Shown here piece after piece: positions 57,342-64,000 of a stretch of DNA of 64,000 nucleotides. The translations under genes were made by a program, and so were the position numbers. This DNA is from Myrica gale (taxonomy: Eukaryota > Streptophyta > Magnoliopsida > Fagales > Myricaceae), in assembly GCA_963930655.1 (NCBI GenBank), contig OZ005602.1:8424001-8488000 (forward strand). Reading direction: 5' to 3'. Under the pieces are notes generated by a model. The model saw only the letters and a list, made by a program, of their open reading frames with translations, was not told where the DNA came from and made no database searches. Numbering within the stretch: the stretch's first letter is position 1; the number at the start of each line of letters is the position of its first letter.

Positions 57342-59194
57342 GAAGAAGCTTGGAACACGACCTTGATCAATGGAAGTCGATATTGTATAAATAGGAACAG
57401 AATTTAAAAATGTATAATCTTTTCAACTTTTAAATTTAAATAAAAGATTTCATCTCTATTCCTTCATTTTTAAATTCAAACATTTAAATAGATCTATATA
57501 TCTTTTAAAATATAGAATTAAATATTTATCTTCTATCCCTTTATCTCTTTTTGTAAAACTCAAAATAATCATTTAACAAATCTTTCAGGTCACCATCAAC
57601 TCATTAATGGTATGTTTGTTTACCGAAATTTTGGAGATTTTGAAATATGTTTGTTTTGTTAGAAATATTGGGTCCCCAAAATTTTGACAAACAAACATGT
57701 CCTAAATCTACACTTTTTGACAAACCCAGATAAAAATTAACTTAAAAAAATTCTATCAACTCATCTTATTTATAATTTTTCACAAATTAATTCTAATAAA
57801 ACATCATCTCCTACCAAGCACCACCAAGTTAAACTTTCAAATTTTAAATTTGTAGCTCTGTCCACAAGCTATTATTGTCTCTCTCTCTCTCTATTAAAAT
57901 AAATATAAAAAAAATTCTATCAAAACATCTCTTTACACTTTTCTAAAATTTTCAAATACCAATCAAACATAAATATAACTCCAATGGTCCCAAAATGTGC
58001 ACACCTAACTCCAAAATTTTTGGTAGCTGTCGTTTTTTATATGGCCAAATAAATAAAACATGAGATTATACCGCAAGTACTTTTCATCAATAAAACTGAT
58101 CAATCAACGTTCTCTGAACAGAACAATTAATAAGGAAAATTTTATTGGGGATTGATTAACATTTTACGAGAAAAAGATTGATTTTAAGATAAGAAAATGT
58201 TTTAAAACATATAGCCAAAAGTATATTAATTAAATTTCTTAAAAAAACCGTGTATCTCCTACTATATATATATATATATATTCTTCCACGCAATTATTTT
58301 TCGTATTGTTAGGAGAGTCTAGTCCTACTTTCCTATTGTTACGGGCGTCTGCCGCCTTAGGTTCGCCACGCAAAAGTTTTGTCACAAAAAACAAGGTTAA
58401 TGATGATAAGAAAATTTTATTAAGAATTTAGGAAAAAGAATTATGTTTGGGTACGTAAGATTGATTTCGAGACCAAAAAATATTTTTAAAACATATGAGC
58501 TTTGGCACCCTGCATGCATATAATGATTTTCTTGGTCCCCAAGTCCTTAATTAAAGATGCTTAAAAAGCAAAAATCTGTGTATCTCTTGTTCTATATTCT
58601 AATTTTTCTCTAATAAATTTAAAAATTCTTTTAAAATAGCAAAATAATACGATTTAATTACAGTGGATGTTCCTTTTGGTCCACTAGGCCGCTAGATGAC
58701 ATGTTTTCATGTCTTCTGCCTAATATATAGGTTAATTGATCTTCCTGTTTATTTGCTAAGTCTTAGGGGCTGTGACAATTGGTTGAGAGCCTTAGGACCA
58801 ATCCTATGGAAGTTTTCCAACCTGCCTGGGAATGCAATTTCAATGGAGGGGACGACGTGAGGGGAACCGGAACAGGGTTAGTCTATCGAAGTGGTCAGTG
58901 AAAGATGGTGAGAAATTCCTCACAACTATCAAGAATACCAAAAAGGGACTGATGTTTTGCCTACTAGAATAGTAAATACCATGATTAACCCGAGAGATCC
59001 TCAACAGAAACACTCCCATGCACAAACGAAAACATCCACATACAGAATCTGCTCACTGAAAACTAAGCTCTATTTAAAAAGTAACAGGCGCCCTACCACC
59101 AAACCTTGAGCATAACCACAAAATGCCCCTCCTTGAAGGCACAAAATAAGTTTCTGTAAGGCCATATAGATATCTATAGTTTTTTTTTTTAAAT
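57342..59194. other. 3' UTR and intergenic DNA
   Basis: A possible polyadenylation signal aaataaaag lies near 57437. 57608-57712 is a small imperfect inverted repeat (atgtttgtttaccgaaattt against the inverse of aaattttgacaaacaaacat). An (AT)n run sits at about 58263-58281. I recognise no gene. Confidence 0.5.
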
Positions 59195-59535
59195 AGAGAT
59201 TGAAAAGTTGGTAGAGGAAATGCTGAAATCAGGAATTGTTCGACGAGTCTCTTATCTTCTCCGTTTCTACTCGTAAGGAAGGTAGATGGTAGTTGGAGGC
59301 TACGTGTGGACTATAGTGCATTAAACATGGAGACTATTAAGGATAAATTCTTCATCCTCGTTGTTGAGGAGCTATTGGATAAACTTAATGGGGCTATTAT
59401 TTTTTCTAAGCTCGATTTGCGATCTGATTACCACCGAATTCGCGTGTCCTGAAGATATTCCTAAGACTGCCTTTTACACACATGAAGGGGACTATGAATT
59501 CCTAGTCATACCCTTTGGGTTAACCATCGCCCCTT
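59195..59535 (+). pseudogene. gypsy reverse-transcriptase fragment
   Basis: Reads [19 protein letters not shown], then [56 protein letters not shown], and, after a frameshift, [28 protein letters not shown]. This is the N-terminal half of a Ty3/gypsy RT. It stops just before the YxDD block, where 18S-like sequence begins. Confidence 0.85.
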
Positions 59536-59852
59536 GGTAATTGTAATGGGTTCAATCTAAATCCCTTTGTAATAAACTCAAGTGTCAGCAGCTACTGTAA
59601 TTCCAGCTCCAATAGCATATATTTAAATTGTTATAGTTAAAAAGCTTGTAGTTGGATCTTGGGTTGGGCAGAGCGGTCCGTCCTTGGTGTGCACTGATCT
59701 TCTCGTACCTTCTATCGGCGATGCACTCATGGCCTTAACTGATCAAGTTGTGCCTTTGGTGTTGTTACTTTGAAAAAATTAGAGTGTTTAAAACAAGCGT
59801 ACTCTCTACATACATTAGCATGGAATAACATCATGTGATTTTGATCCTATTT
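59536..59852 (+). pseudogene. decayed 18S rRNA fragment
   Basis: About 317 bp corresponding to the 530-loop region of plant 18S rRNA: ggtaattgtaatgggttcaa (18S: GGTAATTGGAATGAGTACAA), then ttccagctccaatagc, agttaaaaagct, gtagttggatcttgggttgg and attagcatggaataacatca. Many differences are C-to-T or G-to-A (for example cagcagctactgtaattcc for CAGCAGCCGCGGTAATTCC), as expected of methylated, non-functional DNA. Confidence 0.9.
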
Positions 59853-61192
59853 AATTTATGATACGTATAACACACTCAAAACAAAAAGCTTAATTAAAAT
59901 TTATAAGCTCAATTTGACCCCAAATTTAAAGCTATGGCTATAAAATGAAAAGGGAAGAAACTACCAGCTTGTACACTTAGGCTGCAATAAATATTTTGAA
60001 ACATTAATGAAAAGTGTAATATATAGGAAGAATATTTGGAAAACATGACAATAATATGAGTAAAAGAATTTTGGGATTTGGTACGAAAACTTTTTTTTTG
60101 CAAAAAAAAGAAAAAAGATTTCGTCAGGAAAGATCTTTTGTGAGAAAAAAAATTTGTCACCTAATAATTCGTCACAATAACCCGTCATAAAAGACATTGT
60201 GTGAAGAAATCTGAATAGGGGTGGGTAACAGTAATACCAGAGGTGGAATTTGGTAAGAGGCTTCAGTCCGGCCCTTGCTGGAACAGAAATTTCGGAACCG
60301 TATGTCAGAATTCCAGCAAGGGAAAATCTATTAAATAAATTTACATAATTCGGAAAAATAGAAAAGAAAAACTATTAGGATATTTCACCTCAAAAATTCC
60401 CCATACAATTCCACACAATCAAACAAAAATTTCAAGTAGATTGCAGCAAATTGAAATTGTAATTTTTGTACAAAAACTAGGGACAGTAAAACCCATATTC
60501 TTCATGGAGGAAAAGATAAAAAAAAAAAAAACTCATCGGATTGGGACGCAACAGTGATGCACTTGGGCAGGGGCATGGCCTTGAGGTGGTGCTGAGGTTG
60601 ATGTGAGAGCATGAGCAGTAGGGAGAGATCGTGAGTGAATAGTACTCCATGAGCAGCAAAGAGTGAATGAGAGAAAAAGACAGTGAGAAATTGAGAGAGA
60701 AATTAGAATAGGGAGAATGAGAGGCGTAAGGGGAAGTAAGGGGGAAGAGAACAAACCCTAGACTAGGGTTTTGATTATTATTTTTTAAATCTTATATTAG
60801 AAAAAAAAATGGAATTCCGCTTGAACCGGTGGCATTTCTGGTTTCATTATGTTGATGTTATTCAGTTGGCATATAACTTCATGTTGTATTGTGTCTTGTC
60901 TATTCTTGAGATCCAAGGTGTTTGAAGCTTTGCATGATTCAAGTGTGTCAACAAATTATGAGTTTGTCCGGAAGCAACATAAGTTTGCTTGGAGTTTTCC
61001 TATATTTTGATATCACGAAGTTGGAAGTGCTATTTATTTCTAAAGCTGTTGGAGCTCACTTGGAGTTTGCTTAAGGTTTGCTCAAGAATGACGAAAGTTA
61101 GTTATAACGTTTCTAACCACTTTAGTAACGTTCCAAATGGTTCTTGCCTTCGTGATTCTTCCCTCAGAAGCCTTAGGATATAAATTATTTCG
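59853..61192. other. intergenic, one short perfect hairpin
   Basis: No gene recognised. CCCTTGCTGGAA at 60272-60283 and TTCCAGCAAGGG at 60311-60322 form a perfect 12-bp inverted repeat with a 27-base loop. Confidence 0.5.
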
Positions 61193-61702
61193 GGGTAATT
61201 TCATAGTTTGCCTCTTAACTATTAGCAAAAATCAATGTTGCTCCTAACTATCAAAACAAATTTTTACTTCCTTTAAATTTCCAAAATCATCAAAGTACGT
61301 CTCCCGTTTAAATCAGCCGTTAAGTAAGACAGAAAAATGTGAGAAATGACCGAAATGCCCTCCAAGACAAAATTTAAAAAAAAAGTAAAAATTCAAGAAA
61401 TAAATTAAAAATAAATAGATTACTGAAATAGAGTTTCAACAGATTTATTTAAAAAATATTTCCTTTTTTAAAATATTATTTTTGATGTTTTAATATATTT
61501 TTAAATATTTTTGGTAGTTTTTGTCTTAGAGGGCATTTTGGTTATTTTTCACTTTTTTTCTGTCTGACTTAACAGCTGATTTGGACGGAGGGGCGTACTT
61601 TGATGCTTTTGAAAACTTAGAGGACGTAAAAATCCATTTTGATAGTTAGGGGAGAGACCTTGATTTTTGCTCATAATTAAGGGGTGAACTATGAAATTAC
61701 CC
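61193..61702. repeat. foldback MITE (MULE-like) with long terminal inverted repeats
   Basis: Starts gggtaatttcatagttt and ends with its inverse aactatgaaattaccc. The halves match for about 200 bp (for example atcaaagtacg(t/c), 'ctaactatcaaaa', 'cagc(c/t)gttaagt(a/c)agacagaaaaa'). The flanks taaattatt and taaattctt are nearly identical 9-mers, suggesting a mutated 9-bp target duplication. It has no coding capacity. Confidence 0.75.
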
Positions 61703-61792
61703 TAAATTCTTTTTCTCCCACCTTGTTTCATTATGTTCCTTGAAATTTCTCAGAGACTAAGCCTCCTAAAGTTCCATCTCCAATACTCTTTG

Positions 61793-64000
61793 TGTCACAC
61801 CCCAAACGCTAGCCCGAGGAGGCTAATGACAGCCGCGAGCATTCTCAACGATGAACACTCCAGCATACTTACTAAGATGTTGCAGCGAATTTTTTTTTTA
61901 AAACATCAACTATGACTAATTAAGAAATCATGAATTGCTAAAAATTTATCTCCTCATACGCAAGCTGAAATGCAGATCCTCAACCGTTCTACTGAAGTGA
62001 ACGAATATGAAATTAAATATACACAAAATGAAAACGTATAACTATATCAAATAACACGCATAGTGAAACATTTGGAAATATAAGCTTCAGGTAATAACTT
62101 AAAAAAAAAGTTATAATTACATCATGACCTCAAAATATAAGTTTCTTAATAGTCTTAAGTCTCGTAGCCTGAACAGACCACAACCATATCATAATGGATG
62201 TTCATATTAGCTCTTTCAAAAACATAGGATCTACATGGATTGCAAATTAGAGGAAGGCACCCTTGTTTGCCCCCTCCTCAGGTTCCAAATCCTCCTCATG
62301 AGTTCCCTCACCAGGAACATCATCTGGAATGACACAATTGAAAACTATGGGTTGAATGACTCAATAAGGGACATGCATGACATGATCATGAATGATAGGT
62401 ATATATACATGTCAATGCCAAAATTTGATGCATGTTTATGTATGCGACTCTTGTACATGCACTTTGCTTAAAAATCCTTTCGTCCTTATTTGGGAGGCTA
62501 CTCTCGCTCTATTTACCCATGAAGTCAGGGTCGTGCTTTTCCTTTGAAATTGTTCCCCTTTCCCTTGGGAACATGTCATTTGGTCGAGCTAACCTTGAGG
62601 TGGCCCCAGGCCTAATGGCTAGACACGACTCTTATAGGTCTGCACCTTCTCGCATTCGTCCTTCAGTGTGGTTGCACATACCTCGATGACTACCTATCCT
62701 TCTCGCATTCCTCCTTCGGAGTGGATGAACCTATCTTACTTAGGTACGATACCGAACATCCTATTTAGCCCTATAACATATCATAACATAGCATAAAATC
62801 GTACTTTCATTTGCATAAAATTTCTCTTTCTTCCTTTTGAGAAAATCAATGCAGATGCTCATAATGTGCTCGTTACATGCTTGATGACAAATATTCATGC
62901 TGTGTATCATTCCAGTTTTCGGAAAATATAATTTTTTTTCATTTACCTTTGTCCACTGGAGCTTATGGTGGTGTCTTGCCTTCAAACGAGTCATATTAAT
63001 GTTGTCACTCAAATGATTAAGAGATGTACTTGATGCAGCAAATCATCAAGTATTTCAAAATAAACATATCACAGTAATTCACACATTTTTCTTTACTAAC
63101 TAGTAGCGGTTCTACAATGTAAAACTTTATCTTAATGTTTCTGAACCCATTAAACTTGGATGTCAAAATGATCCTTACACTCCATGTTATAACTTATTAA
63201 AATTTTAGATAATTTAGAGCTCATTTGACACTCAAAAGATTTATTCGAAAATGCAAGTTGCTGAGGGCGTTCAAGCTGGCAGCTTTGACGTCTCCAGCTT
63301 CAAAAATTCATAACTTAAAAAACATGGCTCCAAATTACATGAAATTACTTTCAAACTTTTCTGCTTTCGTAAAATTAAACTTGAAGATAAGACTCATAAA
63401 AATCTAAACTAATTTACATTTTAAAAAACACTTCATTGTAGATAAAATCCTAGTGCAACCACTGTGAAAATACACCTCTAGTTCAAAACACCATAACTTA
63501 TTCAATACACCTCTAAGTCACACGAAATTTATCTTAAAATGTTCCTCTTTGATAAAATTAAAATTCAAGACCAGAATCGTGAAAATATGACTTAAAAGGT
63601 TCACTTAAAACATTATTTGGAACTAGCATGAAACCTGGACACACAAGGCTGGTGACAGCTTGACGTCTGAACTTTTAAAGTCCATAACTTGCTCAATCTT
63701 TAATGGAATCACCTGAAGTATGGTTTAAAATCTTTGCATTTCATATGCCTATAACATAACATTCTCTCAAGATCAAGAAATAACAACAATCACATCAAAG
63801 GTTTCTCCTAATTTGAACTTTGTGTTCTGCAGAAACAAATTTCCCTCAACTATTTTAAGAAGTCTATCTTATAATTCTTCATGATTTCGAACACCATAGA
63901 TCAAGCTTATCAATGTTATAGTTTCTGTAACGACCCAAGGACAAGCACTAGCCACATCTGTGCTTTTGACTTCAAAATGACTAGTCAAGGTTGCTCTTGA
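61793..64000. repeat. LTR-like retroelement sequence, continues past the window
   Basis: Starts TGTCACACCCCAAACGC...CGAGGAGGCTAATGACAGCC, a start that I know from plant LTRs. Non-coding. A loosely repeated unit with 'cataactt' followed by 'aaatt(t)...ctt..aaa' recurs at about 63310, 63490 and 63683, and 'gtaacgacccaaggac' appears at 63927. The right end is outside the window, so the element type and border cannot be settled. Confidence 0.4.

Noticed and set aside
1..64000. tRNA genes
   Set aside because: I looked for A-box/B-box pairs and cloverleaf arms by eye and found none that I could support. A covariance-model scan would be decisive.

Overview
This window looks like nuclear DNA of a flowering plant, most likely a eudicot. 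It is AT-rich and intron-rich. One host gene is closest to Arabidopsis BPM-type MATH-BTB proteins as I recall them. Most of the rest is plant transposable elements at several stages of decay: Ty3/gypsy, Ty1/copia, L1, CACTA, MULE, hAT and PIF/Harbinger. I cannot name the species from sequence alone.

Layout. 0-2 kb: intergenic DNA with two MITE-like elements; one is a hAT-type element with an 8-bp target duplication. 2.1-20.4 kb, minus strand: one BPM3-like gene of four coding exons (20401-20025, 7613-7268, 7151-6872, 2323-2139). The splice phases join exactly into a 395-residue MATH-BTB protein. Its first intron is 12.4 kb and holds an L1 fragment, a chromovirus-type gypsy cluster arranged as a multi-kilobase inverted repeat, and a 608-bp palindromic MULE. 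The promoter side (20.87-21.22 kb) carries a GC-rich block related to that MULE's core.

21-44 kb: a transposon graveyard. It has a PIF/Harbinger transposase remnant, a Transposase_28-type reading region split by a 1240-bp solo copia LTR, a gypsy gag remnant, nested copia-like LTRs enclosing a 25S rDNA fragment with spacer-like DNA, and a 6.3-kb gypsy element that keeps gag-protease plus an antisense Transposase_28/coiled-coil reading region but has lost RT-RNaseH-integrase.

44.68-55.80 kb: an 11,115-bp CACTA (En/Spm) element with exact CACTACAAGAAA termini and a 3-bp target duplication. It carries a decayed TnpA-like (Transposase_24) gene, only the tail of a TnpD-like gene, two accessory coiled-coil reading frames, and dense subterminal CGTCCGAAC repeats. 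A 3034-bp gag-only gypsy element with near-identical LTRs and a 5-bp target duplication is nested in it.

56.5-57.3 kb: a small four-exon gene predicted to encode 156 residues with two TFIIB/BRF-like zinc ribbons, apparently made by an intragenic duplication that also copied the intron start. 59-64 kb: a gypsy RT fragment abutting a decayed 18S rDNA fragment, a foldback element, and an LTR-like block running off the window.

Only the BPM3-like gene and the zinc-ribbon gene look like host genes. Everything else is mobile-element or rDNA derived, or holds nothing I recognise.
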